Assembly: GCA_026874595.1 (NCBI GenBank)
Contig: CM049314.1
Location: 13,880,729 to 13,944,728, forward strand
Direction of reading: 5' to 3'
DNA: 64,000 nucleotides
From: Sipunculus nudus
Taxonomy: Eukaryota > Annelida > Sipuncula > Golfingiida > Sipunculidae
Part shown: piece after piece, positions 1 to 13,396 of the stretch
How the letters are laid out: each line of letters begins with the position of its first letter
Numbering within the stretch: position 1 is the first letter of the stretch
Notes under the pieces: model-generated
The model's database searches: none
Seen by the model: only the letters and a program-made list of their open reading frames with translations
What the model was told of the DNA's origin: nothing
Position numbers and translations under genes: made by a program

Positions 1-2690
1 TCTACATAAACACAAAAGAAAATATAATAATGACTTATATTTCGCACAGAATGGAGGATTATGAGCAAGTCTGACTGTCAGCATCGGACAAATTTTTGTT
101 GTTCCTCTTGAACATATACCAACAAAGGACGCTTAATCACTTTATATAAGCCATATTCACGGGACACCTTTAATCTCGCGTTCCTCGGACTCTGACACAG
201 GCAACTAAGGGGACTGGCTTCAAGATCAAAACAAACATTAAGCGTCACAACCTGACTGAGCAAGTTGGCAGTTTTACTCTTTTTGTTGGAGCCCTTGATC
301 CCAGGTCATAATATGTTACAGCTATGTGGCCTGGCCGGATTTCAACTCACATTAATGTTTGGGAGCCAGTAATGTTACGTAATGGTGGTACATAACTCTC
401 AGGTTACATAATGTTTACACGTCTGTCTGTAGCTGCCGTGGGTATTATGCAAAATCGTGCCTGTATTAATAATTATACCTCCGCCGGTTAGTATTAGTAT
501 TATGTGTTGCTCCTGATTTGACTCTGTGAAATTTTACGCAAAAGTTCAGAAAAGGTTTAGCTGAAATTCTGTAGAGGGTTATTATCCTTGATTATGATTC
601 GAGCAATTCGTTACGATCACTCGCGATCGATTAATCGAGTCACTCTCAATCCCGCTGAGCTCTGTTCCATCCCATTTGTTTCATATCCTCTTTAACCTCC
701 TCAGAGTCTGAATATTGCTGCAAGTTTCACCAGCCACCCCCTGAAACACTTATACCTTGAGTGTGCTCGTTTGTGATACCTGTTGATACGCGGGTCATTG
801 GGTACACTTATCTTGTGGCAGGCCGGAACCAGGTAAGCAGGCCACCATGTGGTGAGGTAATGATAAGTGCTTGCAGTAAGTATATACCCGACGTTATAAT
901 TGTATGTACCAGTCCGGTGCGTGATGCTAGCACCGACGTCATGCTGACTACGCTTCCAGAACAGTCCGTGGGATAAAATATACTACAAAACTGAAAACAT
1001 CATGCAGATTTTATCTCGCGCAAAGAAACCGATAAATGTGATGATTACTGTATTGTAGTTTAAATATGAATCGACCGTTTGTCTGTTATTCGGACTTGCA
1101 ACCAGAACAGAATAGAAAACTACCTACCTCTGCCATCTTTTTCTTGGTTGCCACATAACTTAAATGGGACTAAACTGCTTCGTTACCTTCTTATTCTTAA
1201 ACAGATGTACAAACAGTTTAATTATAATTCTGCATACCAAATAAAGATCACCATCGACTCAAAAGTGTAATCAGCTCTTCCTCATCTTAATTACTCATCT
1301 TTCGCTGAAAACCTTGCTTAAAGGAAGAAGGGCAGACAGATGAACAGACTAAATCTATAAACAGCTTCAAACATCGTTACCAGGTAAACAATATTATTCA
1401 TTCTTTTCAATTCCACTGTTCTTGACGAAGTCTGGACGTTATTAAATATCAAAGGTTTTCACTTATTAGCACCTTATGAGCATTTGATCATGCTGAGTGA
1501 TGAAAAATCTTTGAGGGAGCTGCGCAAAACCCCTGTAACTTATATTTTTTGGGACATGATCAAAGCTATTACATGATGCAGGTGCCTTCAGTCAGAGTGC
1601 ATACTTGGGTTTGCCCGGTGCTATAAGGGGCACCTGTTTGAGTCTTATGATCTCCGTGCATGGCATGATGTGAATGATATAGTTTAATTCTCATTTTTTT
1701 CTGATTAATAGGTTCCACTTTACTTTTTGACAAACATTCTTTTTTTCTCTTCTCTGTGATGTCACAACATGGCGCCGGATAAATAAAGGAATTTTATATT
1801 AGAAGTTGAAACAAAAATCATTGGAGTTTAGTGAAATTTACAGCAAGAAATATAGGAAAAATATAAGAATTTAACTGCGCAGCCATGTTGTGCTTCGTTA
1901 TTCACCTTTATCATTATTTTTAAACTAAAGGTCCGTTAAAATGCTCAGATTGATGTACTTGTATACGCGCAACTCATACACAGGTCTACCAAAGAATGTT
2001 TTCAATACTAACAGAGCTAAAGAATTTCAAGGAAACATTCTTAATATGAAAATATAGGAGACTAGATATTTCTGTACCTGTGATGCCGCAGGTGTCTTCA
2101 GGCATCAAGGATGCCCCTTTAAACAGGCTTTATACATACCCTCCCCCCCCCTTTTATTTCCTTTTGAAGAACATATTGACACTTGACCAAATTTGACCTT
2201 GACGATCAGGATCAAGGTCACCAGTTTTCAAATCTTTCCCAGAACTTGTTTTAAAATTGGTGTGAAAATTTTGAGAGAAAAAATATATACTTCTATGAGA
2301 GTCAAAAACAGGGCCGTTATGAGTATTATTGTGTCGGACATTTGCAATAATCGTATCGCTGACTTCTCTATTACAGTGCTTTCATGATATGCATTTTTGT
2401 TTTCATGATACAATGATAAGCAGTTTTGGTTCACTTGCATGTGTTTTTAGGATTATTACCCCTCAAGACAATGACATCAATAGCATCTTTCTGTTAATAA
2501 AAATAAATAAAATGTATATACAAGTGATGTTTATTTTCTTTCACATTCCACACGTTATCTAATTCTTGTTGATCCGTAGACATTTTTATAGCCTTAACAT
2601 CCGATATTGTTAACAAGATTTGACAAAAAAGACAAAGAAGGTTTCTGAAGAATATTCTTTGTTATTTTCTTTAAAATTGCTTATACTTTT
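1..2690. other. Intergenic, no gene seen
   Basis: AT-rich sequence with only short, uncharacteristic reading frames on both strands. I see no splice-flanked open segment, RNA gene or clear mobile element. A short C run interrupts it near 2144. It probably holds old unrecognisable repeats. Confidence 0.6.
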
Positions 2691-2739
2691 CGAAGTCCCA
2701 ATCCCGCGAATTTGCTATAGTAAATTGTGTCCCGATCCG

Positions 2740-2900
2740 TCCGTGGCCATTACCCATGCACTCCTCGGTAGAGAGGGTGGACCATAGAATTTGGACATAC
2801 GTCTGAGCGAGGAAGGCAGTCCAAACGGGACGCGAACCCATTACACCTTGTGGTCACAGCGCACTTACCATCACATTAACCATTACGCCACCACGCTCCA
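2740..2900 (-). repeat. tRNA-derived SINE-like element
   Basis: Read on the minus strand, the segment begins with a tRNA-like head. A box A match (TGGCGTAATGG, 2890-2880) is followed about 40 bases later by a box B match (GGTTCGCGTCC, 2838-2828, one base off the usual GGTTCGANTCC). This is the spacing of an internal RNA polymerase III promoter. The sequence further left (to about 2740 or beyond) would be the SINE body; its end is not defined. A functional tRNA is unlikely because no cloverleaf is evident. Confidence 0.45.
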
Positions 2901-2952
2901 CAAAGATTGTTGATGGATACCGATACATTGCGGTTCGTGTGATTATTGCACT

Positions 2953-3114
2953 TGTTACGAAGACAAATTGCAAATTGCTCGGGGGAAAATACTTGGCCGA
3001 TCCGGGATTCGAACCATGTTGGTGGCGCACATGTCCGGCGTTCCAACCGCTTCGCTAGAAAAGCAAGCTTTACTAGCGAGACAGTTCGGTCCGCTTTTAT
3101 GTGACCCTATAACA
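2953..3114 (-). repeat. Short tRNA-like element with TGTTACG terminal repeats, copy 1
   Basis: First of three related copies (others at 3271 and 46289). On the minus strand it carries box A (TAGCGAAGCGG, 3058-3048) and a perfect box B (GGTTCGAATCC, 3015-3005). The element starts TGTTACGAAGACAA and ends near CCCTATAACA, so its ends are short inverted repeats (TGTTACG against CGTAACA in the best copy; this copy has mutated its right end). A tRNA-type promoter inside short terminal inverted repeats is unusual for a standard SINE. Family membership rests only on the similarity of the three copies here. Confidence 0.6.
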
Positions 3115-3270
3115 CACCCCCTCTTAAGAGCGTTCTGCTATCAGAACAAGATTAACTATCCCAGGAGTTCCACCTTTTTGGTGAATCAGGTGGCGGTAAT
3201 TTCCTAATTACTTCAAACCACAATTCCCCGGGCCACACAATTTTCTGTCACGTTGGACGAGCCCCCATTT

Positions 3271-3425
3271 TGTTACAAAGACAATTTGCTTAGGGGAAAT
3301 ACTGGGCCGATCCGGGATTCGAACCCATGTTGGTGGCGCACATGTCCGGCGTTCCAACCGCTTCGCTAGCAAAGCAGGCTTCACTAGCGAGACAGTTTGG
3401 ACCGCTTTTACGTCATCCCGTAACA
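3271..3425 (-). repeat. Short tRNA-like element, copy 2
   Basis: Second copy, same orientation, starting 318 bases to the right of copy 1. It begins TGTTACAAAG and ends CCCGTAACA. The inner part is nearly identical to copy 1, including box A (TAGCGAAGCGG) and box B (GGTTCGAATCC) on the minus strand. The close spacing suggests a local duplication or repeated insertion. Confidence 0.6.
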
Positions 3426-4186
3426 CACTTTTAAACATTTGACATATCACAAAGCATTTAAAATATCTTAAAAAAGAGTAAATTGATGACAAATAAGTGT
3501 GCCATGATTTACGACACCTAATGTATAACAGCGTTCGGAGTATTATTATTATTAAAAGATTAGTGATACATCAAGCCATAAAGGTTTTCAGACATTTGTA
3601 AATCCACTGATACAGTTTTCTTTCATATAATATAAGCTACTTGAGAAGCAAAACACGGGAATATTTAAACCTCTTAAACAGTGGCGTATGTCCCCCGACG
3701 AAAGGCATATGGATAACAATTAAGAGGCAGATTTTTCAGATTGTTTTATAAAGAGAACTTTAGAGATACGAACCAAAAGACAGAATCGAGAAAATATCAA
3801 CAGATTTATTCTGATAACCAGAGGTTATCTCTGTCCTTCAGTTAAAATATCCCTTAAGAGAGATTGAACTTGATTCCCAGAAATTTATAATTTCTGCATC
3901 TATAGCCTCATGTTGAAAACAGCAAGAGTAGGAATATACAAACCTTACCCAACTATAATAACTACAATAAAGATTCGAAAGAACTGTTAAACGTATTTAA
4001 ATCCTCAATTGAAATTCTGCCACAGAACAAAAGTTCAGGTTCACTCATCTAATCTTTACATTGAAAAAAAAATATCTTAAAGCTTTTTTTTATGGAGTCA
4101 GGTATATCTGAATTAAATCTGAAGTGAAATTCTGCCTTCAGAAAAGGGTGTTTCTTTCCAAAGTAATCACCCTTTCAATCACTTAC

Positions 4187-4434
4187 CCATGACAAGGAGT
4201 GGGACCAGTTCCGTGCAGCAGCTCTGGCAGCATGTTGGCGGCTGGAGTGTTTACATGCAGGGCCTGCAGGGCTGTTCAGTGTCTGGTACAGCCAGGGCAA
4301 CGACTTTAGCTTGTCTATGGGTCTGTTATTGGACTCCAGATATTGATGGTTTGAGGGAACAATGATGTACGCTTTGGAAGTCTCGAGGGCCGCTTACGTC
4401 ATGCAGACTTCACTTGCGGACATCGTGTGAGCAC
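4187..4434 (-). other. Orphan exon candidate
   Basis: On the minus strand this 248-base segment is bounded by a strong acceptor (TTGTTTTTTCCAG, ending 4435) and a strong donor (GTAAGTG, from 4186). It is GC-richer than its surroundings. After an early TAA (about 40 bases in) one frame stays open for about 69 codons to the donor, ending with an Ala/Arg-rich stretch and SHSLSW. Because all three frames hold a stop near the 5' end, it could be a 5' UTR exon or one whose true acceptor lies inside. A 58-codon ORF also exists on the plus strand (from 4189) without comparable splice signals. No protein family recognised. Confidence 0.35.
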
Positions 4435-4666
4435 CTGGAAAAAACAAGGTCATAAAGGACAACATGTTTTGGTTTCTAATCCTGTGCCTGAGGTATCACT
4501 TCATCGATAATTTAATGTATACGCTGTGTCCGTTCCAAGTACAGAATCAATTATTTGATTAGAACCTATCTTGCCATAATAATATCATTAAAGCTTGTGC
4601 ATTAGGCCTCTATATCCTATTAAGAATGTTGAGACTATTTATGTCTTATAGTTTTCATTAAATTAA

Positions 4667-4671
<5 letters not shown>

Positions 4672-4703
<32 letters not shown>
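4672..4703. repeat. (TA)n microsatellite
   Basis: About 16 TA units. Confidence 0.95.
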
Positions 4704-4706
<3 letters not shown>

Positions 4707-7700
4707 GAACTCTGTTTGTTTTTCAAAGATTAGGATCTTCAAGATATATACATCAGAAATTAAATGCGGATGTTTCCCTTAACTGTACAATATATGTGGA
4801 TATTTTGTTATTTGCAAAGAGTGGCAAGGTCGTATTCCATGAAGTTTAACCTCTTTATTACATATGAGTATCAACGTTCTAGTACATTTTGTTTATCCTA
4901 TAATTAGCGTCAAAGTGTCAACGAATTACCAAATATCATAATCACTATGACTGACAGTTATCTGGAACGAATGGGGTCAATATACTGGCACTTGTTTTTG
5001 CTTGACTAAGGTTATGTATAAACATTCTATATTCGTTGGTCTAGACCAGGCGTTTTTGTTACAAGGACAGTGTTTCATTGACATGGTCATGCAACTAGTG
5101 TATGTTTATACGTCAATCCTGATAAATATTTATATAAATTTAGAATCTTAGCAGTTTTATATTCCCGCTCAGAATCAAATTTAACTTTCTTTATTCAATG
5201 AGTCATGGTAATTTTTGTGATGAAAGAATCACTTTAATGCATGTTCCTATATATGATTATGAAAGAGAACCAAAATATGAGCCAAGTTTACAGAATTATG
5301 CATTTGTTCCATGCAGTAATTCAAAATTGTCATTAAATCAGCTTAGGGCAAATCATACCGCATAATAGCACTGATAACGTCCCGTTTGTGCCCCATCTGT
5401 TAACATAGTGTCAGGGAAAAAGAAAATTTAAACATGTTATTGTAACTGTGCTTGTGTTGGTGCGTACGTCGTTTTATGACAACCAATCAACAAGCTTCTC
5501 GTGAACAGGCGAGCCGCTGACACGTCTAACCAAAAACAATGCTTCGTCTCGTCAGCAGAAACGCATAGCAGCCTGTCCTGACCACGCCTTGTGTAACAAA
5601 TGACACAATTGTCCCTTGTTATCTCCTGTTCTGTATTCCAGATAAATACAAATAGTGCCATACCCTTAGTCAAGGCATGACCCTTTTTCACAACGATCGC
5701 CAAAATAACAAACGCGTATATTTTGTAAAACAGTACTATACCTTCCTTTGTCCACGTTAATATACCCATGGTGTTGTATTAATAAAGCATACACCCATGG
5801 CCTTCCAAAAGTTCCAAGTCCCAAATGTTAATCTTAGTTTGCCTGGGCCAGATTGAGGCTTTCTCTCGTTTCTTGAAGGTACTTCGTTCTATAATATATG
5901 GCACTTAAGTGATAATTTAAATCACAATTTACCCCTATGTTATGTTAAATTTAATTAATACTTGATTTCTCTATAGACTATCGGCTCATTCTACGACTCT
6001 TTAAAAAAAGCAAGTCTACTTCTTCCAGTACCATTTTCTCATCAGTCAGAAGCGGATCCGGGGGGGGGTCCCCTTTTTTTCATCAGCCACAACCTTTTTA
6101 GGGGATTTTACGAAAATTTTACGAAGTGGATCCCCGCTTTCCGGACCTGGGGACCCTTTTTTCAGGTTTTTCATTAGTCCTCCGGGGTTGGAACCCCCCA
6201 ATTTGGTGTATACATAACAAAACGGAACCTTTTTTTCATAATCCTGAATTATCACAAGAGTAAAAATATTCGAAAAACAGATTAAGGTTTTCCCCACTTA
6301 CCAGTGCTCAATAGTCATGCACATTCATATTAAGGTAACAATGTCGGGTATTCTCATTTTGTTTTCTTAATTTGCATCAGTGTAATACTTTTTTGTCTTT
6401 TTAATTGGTTTTGTACAGCCAAAGCCGATTTCTATCTTTATATTATCTTCTTACTAGGTCCAGACGAAGCAAATATGTTGAAACAACAATCGGGTCTGTA
6501 TTCATTATCGTTCAAGCAATATGTTGTCTCCACGATGCATTTTGGTAGTTACAGAAATACCATGTCATCGCATAAAACCTTGGACAGTCATAATGCAGTG
6601 GAAACTGTTTATTTTTTTAATGTTTTCATTTGAATTAACAGATAAATTTGATTTTTTTGTTACTGAAACAGAAAAATGACTTGTAATAACCTTAACATGT
6701 CTCCATTGACCGTTTACAATTCAAATGATCGGGCTATGAGCAGTCACAGAGTAAAAATTAAAACATAATTTTTTTCCCAATTTTTATTATTTTTCATTGA
6801 AAACCTTATAGCAGGATGTTTCGGAGAGCCTTAACTTTAACTAGGTAAATATATAAATCCCCAACCCTTGTGGCAAGTATGTATACGTCAGAGCGTATTT
6901 AAGCACGTTGCCTGCCAAGACATGATAATATTTTATATAGCGAGTTGATGTGAATCATTCTTCACCCTGTGAATCATATATCATGCATTTGTCTGTCTTG
7001 TGGATGCCTCGCACACATTCAGGTGTTGATTTCTGGAATATTCGCTTCTGCGTTATCATTTTTAACAAGCATGTCTAGCAAACACGCACACACACACACC
7101 ATGTTTTGTACGACACTTTTCTAGCATACATATATTTTGATTTATAAATATAAATAAATCACTTACCAGTAAATTGGCTCAGTTCCTTTATACAGACAGG
7201 CCTGAGGGCGGACAGAAATAATTGAGGTGGATGATCTGTATGGTGTAATATACAAAACAATAGGTCTGCTTTAAATTATATATATCCTGTTATTTTGGAT
7301 ACAGTTTCTGATCACAGATGCAGCTTTGGCTTGGCTCGCAGTCCGGAGAGATACGCTGTTTAGTGACACCTGTGACTGATGCACTCACATGTCTGTCTGC
7401 CAGTGTTTACAGATCTAGATGCAGACGCAAAAGCTCAGGTTAACGCTGAAAACACTGATCATTCACCAAACCAAACATATTTTCGTGTTTTACATGATAA
7501 TAAAGTTATACATTTGCCGAACATTTGTGAAAGTACCTCGGTTCTGTCTGATGCTGCAACTTTGCCGGGTGCCTGTTGTCTTATTCACTTGCACTCGGAA
7601 CAACTCGGAACTTTCAGTGTTCATGTTATGACATAAATGTACTTTTTAAACCACATTTGTCAAATAAATGTTTGCTAAATTGCTAGACGGATATAAGTGT

Positions 7701-8992
7701 TGACCTTCGAGCGATTGCTCTTGGGCGGAGTTGTTTATTAATGTAGAAAATATAATCTATGCAACTGAGAACATTTAAACGACGTTATTAAATAACTAAG
7801 ACGATTTTATATATAACAACATGAAAACATTATACAAAACATATTTTGTATCAATTAAAACAAATTTACTTCAAACTTGATGAAAATCAACGGTGATTTT
7901 AATTTCACAGGTCGTAAAAGTTTAGGAACATAATGAAAAGGGGATAAAAATAATCTTGAATCATCTAACCCAAGGTATTCCTACGTAGGGAACTGCCACA
8001 TGTGCTCATTACCCCTGGTCACGTGACCGGCAGCAGACGCTTGCTGGCAGACCCTGAACCTGTTGCACCTAGCTGGCAAAGCAGGAAAAATATAAAAAAT
8101 GTAGTGTAGCAGCAGTATATATTGCGCCGCAGGGATGGGTTTATGTTGTCAAGCACTGTTTGTGAATCTCCGGGTACTTCCGGGGCCATTCTCTAGAGCT
8201 TCTGGGGTTTTCTTCTTATCGTTTCTTTGAAAGTTTTTTTTATTATTATTCATGTGACATGGTTTTCCTTTTAGTACACAAAATCACAAACAGAAGTTGC
8301 AGTCTCTGGGTGTCTGTGGAACAGTTAGCACTGATATGATCGATATTTCCGCTGAGGGGAAGATAATGCTAGGATCAGATCCCAGTTGTCATGATCTGTC
8401 TGTCAGTCTTAGGGTATTTTCCATAAAAAATCTTAAGCAATCATTGACGAATTTTAAATTTCATGACACTGTGGAGAGGTGTTCATGTTGATAGTGAATA
8501 AGAAGTAAGGAAATCGGGACTTTGTCATTTGTTGGCGATAGGCGAGGTTGGTGGATAAACAAGGGGCGAATGAAAGAGGTTAGACTGTATATTTGTTTAT
8601 CCCGAACATGTATAAATGTATTTCCCTGTTTACACTTAACTCATGTAAAATCTCAAGGATCCTTAATTGCCATCTGAAGTATAATGATCTTGGAAGTATT
8701 CATAGTTCTCTATTTACAGAGTATTTATAAACAATCGGCTACCGGGTATATTTAGAAAATCAGGTAAACAGATACTGATAACGCCCAGTATGAGTAACAA
8801 ACTGTAGATCTGCACTACGCATTAACAAGTTAACAGGCACGTGTAACCCAGTGCAAGTCAACAGTGTGTAGATGCGTTTAGGATTTTTATGTGTGTATAT
8901 TTTATATGAATTATATAGACATAGTAATTAAGTTATTTTCGAAATGATTTTGATTTGTAGCCTGTAACAGTTATTTGGGTAATACTCAGCAT
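4704..8992. other. Intergenic, no gene recognised
   Basis: The longest frame is a 110-codon minus-strand ORF at 5437-5769 with several Cys residues but no recognisable domain and no good splice context. A minus-strand ORF at 6046-6297 lies over a GGGGTCCCC-type low-complexity patch. Neither is called as a gene. A short (CA)n occurs near 7083. Confidence 0.5.
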
Positions 8993-8993
8993 C

Positions 8994-9059
<66 letters not shown>
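8993..9059. repeat. (CT)n microsatellite
   Basis: About 33 CT units with one interruption (TTT near 9006). Confidence 0.95.
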
Positions 9060-9061
<2 letters not shown>

Positions 9062-9749
9062 ATATTTATAACAGAATTTAAAAATTGACAACAGATATTA
9101 AGACCCTTTGTTCGAAATCCAAATTATAAAAAAAAATAGTCATCAATTAATTCAATTTTGATTTCCCAGGGCCAATTAGCAATAACTGAAAGGTATTTTA
9201 CAAGATAAATATTAAATATCTAATACTGAATGTATTTTATATACCCTTTAACTGTATATATATACAGCATTAATAAGCGTAGGACGGTACATTCGGAAAC
9301 TTGACAGAATTCATGTTCTTGCTAACAATGTGAGACAGCTACCCATCATTTTCCATGAAGGTTGTTAGATGTAGACTGTTACCCTATAACCCCCGTACAC
9401 TCGGTGGCAAACCACAAATATTACCTGACAGTCCTTCAGTAGGTGTCACGTGTTATTTTATATTGCTCCTCGCACAGTACCTGAGTATAAAAAGTGGCCG
9501 TGATCCCGGACTGCCGAGTCCTAGAAGAATAATGTACAGCCGGGTGATGGTACAGGGGCAGAGTGAAGGGTACTTTAACCCGTCAGTCAGGGTATGACAA
9601 CAAGTGTAGTAACAAACACGGACAATCTGACAGCTGTCTATGAATCAGGGTAGAATCTTACCACTGCACAGCGGATTCATTGTAGATGGCAAAATGTAGC
9701 TAACATTAGATATATATCGGCCTTTCATTTTAGATTCATCTGTGGCCCC

Positions 9750-9831
<82 letters not shown>

Positions 9832-9832
9832 A
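9750..9832. repeat. Compound (CT)n(TA)n(TG)n microsatellite
   Basis: CT run to about 9774, then TA to about 9817, then TG. The Tyr-Ile repeat frames crossing it are artefacts. Confidence 0.95.
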
Positions 9833-9839
9833 ATGATTC

Positions 9840-12060
9840 CAGACCAACAGACAATTTAACAAGCACCGTGAAGATTCGACCTCTTTCGTTGTGAAAGGAA
9901 AAGACTGAAAGGCATTAATCCTTGTATCCATGGCATGGTCCTTTATTAAAAAAAACCCTCGCATTTCCATATTTTAGATTAGTTTAGTAAATGGTTGCAT
10001 CAAGCTGGGGAAGAATTAACGTTCTTTATATGTCTAAAAATGTTCATACATATTGCTCAAAGCAGTCCATTAAAATTGAAGGAAATCTACCTGTTTTAAA
10101 AAGTTTTCTGTATGCGTTTAATGAGAATATTTGCGGCTATTAGGGCTACTCAGAGTGGGGAGGAAAACTTTAAAACCCGTTTTCCGACACATAAACATAT
10201 ATAATTAATATTTTTCAGTCAATATTCTGTGTGTATATAGTATTATGAATTAACTTGTACACTATGCATTTTAATTCAGTATCTTACCCAGGACCCTATA
10301 GAAAACAGTTAATTCTGAACAGGCTATCCTGTTAAAATATGTATTATAAATAAACATATGAACAGGGGAAATACTTCTTATTCTATTTTAAAAAGCAACG
10401 ATAGAAATTGATGATGCACGTCCGCGAAAAATGTTTAATAAATATTAAGACAATTTTCTGATGGAGTTTGCAGACAACTTAATAAAAAAAAAATATACCA
10501 TGCAGAGAGCATTTAAATCCGCCATGCATTATATTCAGCGGTAAACAGGAAATCTTCACCAAACCATGCATGACAAACAAAAGTAATTAATTTGCATGAC
10601 TTTGACAGAAATCCAGGTTGAAGCCAAGTTAATGACGATCTTTCCCAAGCAATTAAGCCCTAATTATATGTTAAGAACTTGTGTGAATATGTTAGTGTGC
10701 ATGTGCATTGGTGTGTTCATAATTTTTCAGAATTCTTACACATATAATATTTGTATACTTATAATTATAGGCCTATAGTACTTTATCAAACCCGAACTAA
10801 GAAATATTTTGGTGAGACCAGCGGTATGCGATAAAGCCAAAGGATTTTTATAATAGGATTTAAGCTCACTGGGATAGTGTGAAACTGTATTTTTTGTCTG
10901 TCTCTAAATTAAAGACCATATGCATTCGTGAGGATGAGGCCATTTTGGAAACACAGCTTAACAGTGACCTATTGATAGAGTGACCATGTTATAGGAAGAC
11001 CGGCGAGTGTGAGCTTGAGATAACGACTGTTGAATCAGCAAAACTATGCAGCTGCCGCTCAGGGGATGAGGAAGTAAAACTCCTGATGGGAAGGCCATGA
11101 AACATCCAGGTATCTTTATTAACGCACCTGTTTCTCCGGGTACCTGATAGCTGTAAAACACTCATCTTACCGCGCGGGTAGCCAGGGTCACGTATCATGA
11201 TATTAGAGCAACCCCATGGTTAAATAAACTGCCTAGTGCACATAGAGCGGCGCAATGAAGGTGAAGTGAACTCATCTAAAAAAAGTATTCTGTTTTCTTG
11301 AGTGATTGATTTTCATTCCTGGAGATAATATTTCTTAAACCACGTGTAGTGCATTTTTTTTTAAATATAAACCATTAAAGGCCCAGATGTAATCCCCCAG
11401 AGGTTTTACTGGCAAAAGAATGGTTTGTATATCAAGTCATTGTTATAACCCATCGATCGTTACACGCAACGTAAAAGAAATGTTTGAAACTGCATATTTA
11501 TGTACAAATCACTATTATCCCATACTTTATCCTAATTAACGTATATCCCCTCCCTGATCCCTCCCTCTATTAATCACATTCTCCCCCAGAAATATATAAC
11601 ATTAATTCATAAATACGTCTTACAGGTGAATCCCATTATATGCAGCATGTTATATCGTTTAATATAATAACGTATTGCTTTGATTCATTTTTACTTAATA
11701 AGAAAACAATATTTGGTTTTGGTAATTTTTACCAGAAGTTTCTTTTTTAATAAAAGATCAAGTCTAGAACCAAACATTCGGATTCGAACTCACATTGGAC
11801 TTTATATAAAAACCCTTTTTTATGTACTTATATAGTACGTGTACAGTTCAGGAACCAGCACTCATCATGCATGCAATGAGCATGATAAGGTTAACCATAT
11901 ATCATATCGTCTGCTTAATACATAGAACAAGGCGTATGTTTTGGAACCGAGGCCTGCTAGTCCGTTGAAAATATGCCATGAATGTATTTGTTAATAAGTA
12001 TTGCTAATCAGCATATTTGATATGGCTAAATATTGTTGTGTGTCGTCATTGAGGGCATGA
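9840..12060. other. Intergenic, no gene seen
   Basis: AT-rich. Short overlapping ORFs at 10958-11198 (minus) have no recognisable domain. A box B-like string sits near 11780 but without a partner box A. Confidence 0.5.
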
Positions 12061-12061
12061 C

Positions 12062-12066
<5 letters not shown>

Positions 12067-12133
<67 letters not shown>
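12067..12133. repeat. (TA)n microsatellite
   Basis: Over 30 AT units following a short GT run. Confidence 0.95.
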
Positions 12134-12138
<5 letters not shown>

Positions 12139-12806
12139 GTGATAACAATAAAAATAATCGACGATTGAAAAATAAAACGGCGGATCATCCGTTATTTTTT
12201 TATTATTTTATGTACTTTATATCACCTTGAAATATATGCTGTATATGCTAGTACCTAAAATGTTGACTCCAGTAAATAGTGTGACACGTACATCGGTATT
12301 CATAATTAAACCATCGATCCATCCGCAACCAATTTTTAAGGTCGACTTGCCGTAGGGCGATGGTTGGCTGCGCAAGGTTTCATTTTATAAAATTAATAAA
12401 AGAAAAGGTGTACCTAAAAATGCTTTAAGCTTCACTAAAGTGTCAGAAGAATACAATTTTAGAAAACTTGATGATATGAACATTAGGAAAAGTACAGGTC
12501 TTGACATGTAACTAGCCAGGTTTATAAGAGATAGTGCCTCTGTAATCAAGACATCTATTGCACATATTGTAAATTTGTCAATGCAGACAGGTGTCATACC
12601 AAAAGAGCTCAAATCAGCCAGGGTTACTCCATTGTATAGAAAGAACAGTAGAATTGATCCAGGTAGCTTAGACCAGTTTCCGTTTTGTGTGTAATGTCAA
12701 AAATTCTCGAAAGAACTGTATATGAACAACTGAATGAGTACTTACAGTCAAACAATCTTATTTATCAATATCAGACTGGTTATAGAAAGTCATATTCAAC
12801 TGATAC

Positions 12807-13396
12807 ATGCCTATAATATATTTAACTGATACAATTAAACTTCAGATGGACAAAGGAAATTATACAGGTATGATCTTATTGGACCTACAAAAGGCTTTCG
12901 ATACCGTAAATCGTGAAATTATGTGTAACGAACTTAGTGCCATAGGCTCAAATGAAGATACTGTAAAATGGTTTTATAATAATTTTTCTGATAGAACACA
13001 GGTAGTAAATGCTAACAGTGCACATCTGAAGAAATGCCAATTACCTGTGGAGTTCACCAAGGATCCGTACTGGGGCCACTGCTGTTTTTAATATATATAA
13101 ATGACATGGAGATGGCTGCAAAATGTAAACTTCTATTATATGCAGATGATTCTACCCTGTTAGTATCAGGAAAAGGTGTCAAGGAAATAGAGAGTAGATT
13201 GAGCTATGAACTAGAAAATGTACAGAAATTGTTGGTTGACAACAAACTATCTGTACATCTTGGTAAAACAGAAGCTATACTCTTTGGAACCAAACGCAAA
13301 GTTGCAGGACACCAATTAAATGTAACATTTAATGGTCATTTGATAAGTAGTAAATCCTTAGTAAAATATTTGGGTCAAACTATAGAACTGACATAA
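12807..13396 (+). pseudogene. Broken reverse transcriptase core of the LINE
   Basis: Two overlapping open segments (12807-13091 and 13034-13396) in different frames cover the catalytic core of the reverse transcriptase. The first carries the motif A aspartate in LLDLQKAFDTV. The second carries the SVLGPLLFLIYIND block and the YADD box. A frameshift between them and stops on both sides show it cannot make an active enzyme. The nearest usual annotation would be a Jockey- or BS-type RNA-directed DNA polymerase. Confidence 0.9.

Noticed and set aside
5437-5769. 110-codon minus-strand ORF with several Cys
   Set aside because: No domain recognised, no splice sites or promoter context, and sequence composition like the surrounding spacer.
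6046-6297. 83-codon minus-strand ORF rich in Lys, Gly and Pro
   Set aside because: It covers a GGGGTCC / GGATCC low-complexity patch with near-repeated GGGGATTTT and GGGGACC strings, so it is probably repeat sequence.
9725-9970. ORF with Tyr-Ile and Arg-Glu repeats
   Set aside because: It is a translation of the (TA)n and (CT)n microsatellite.
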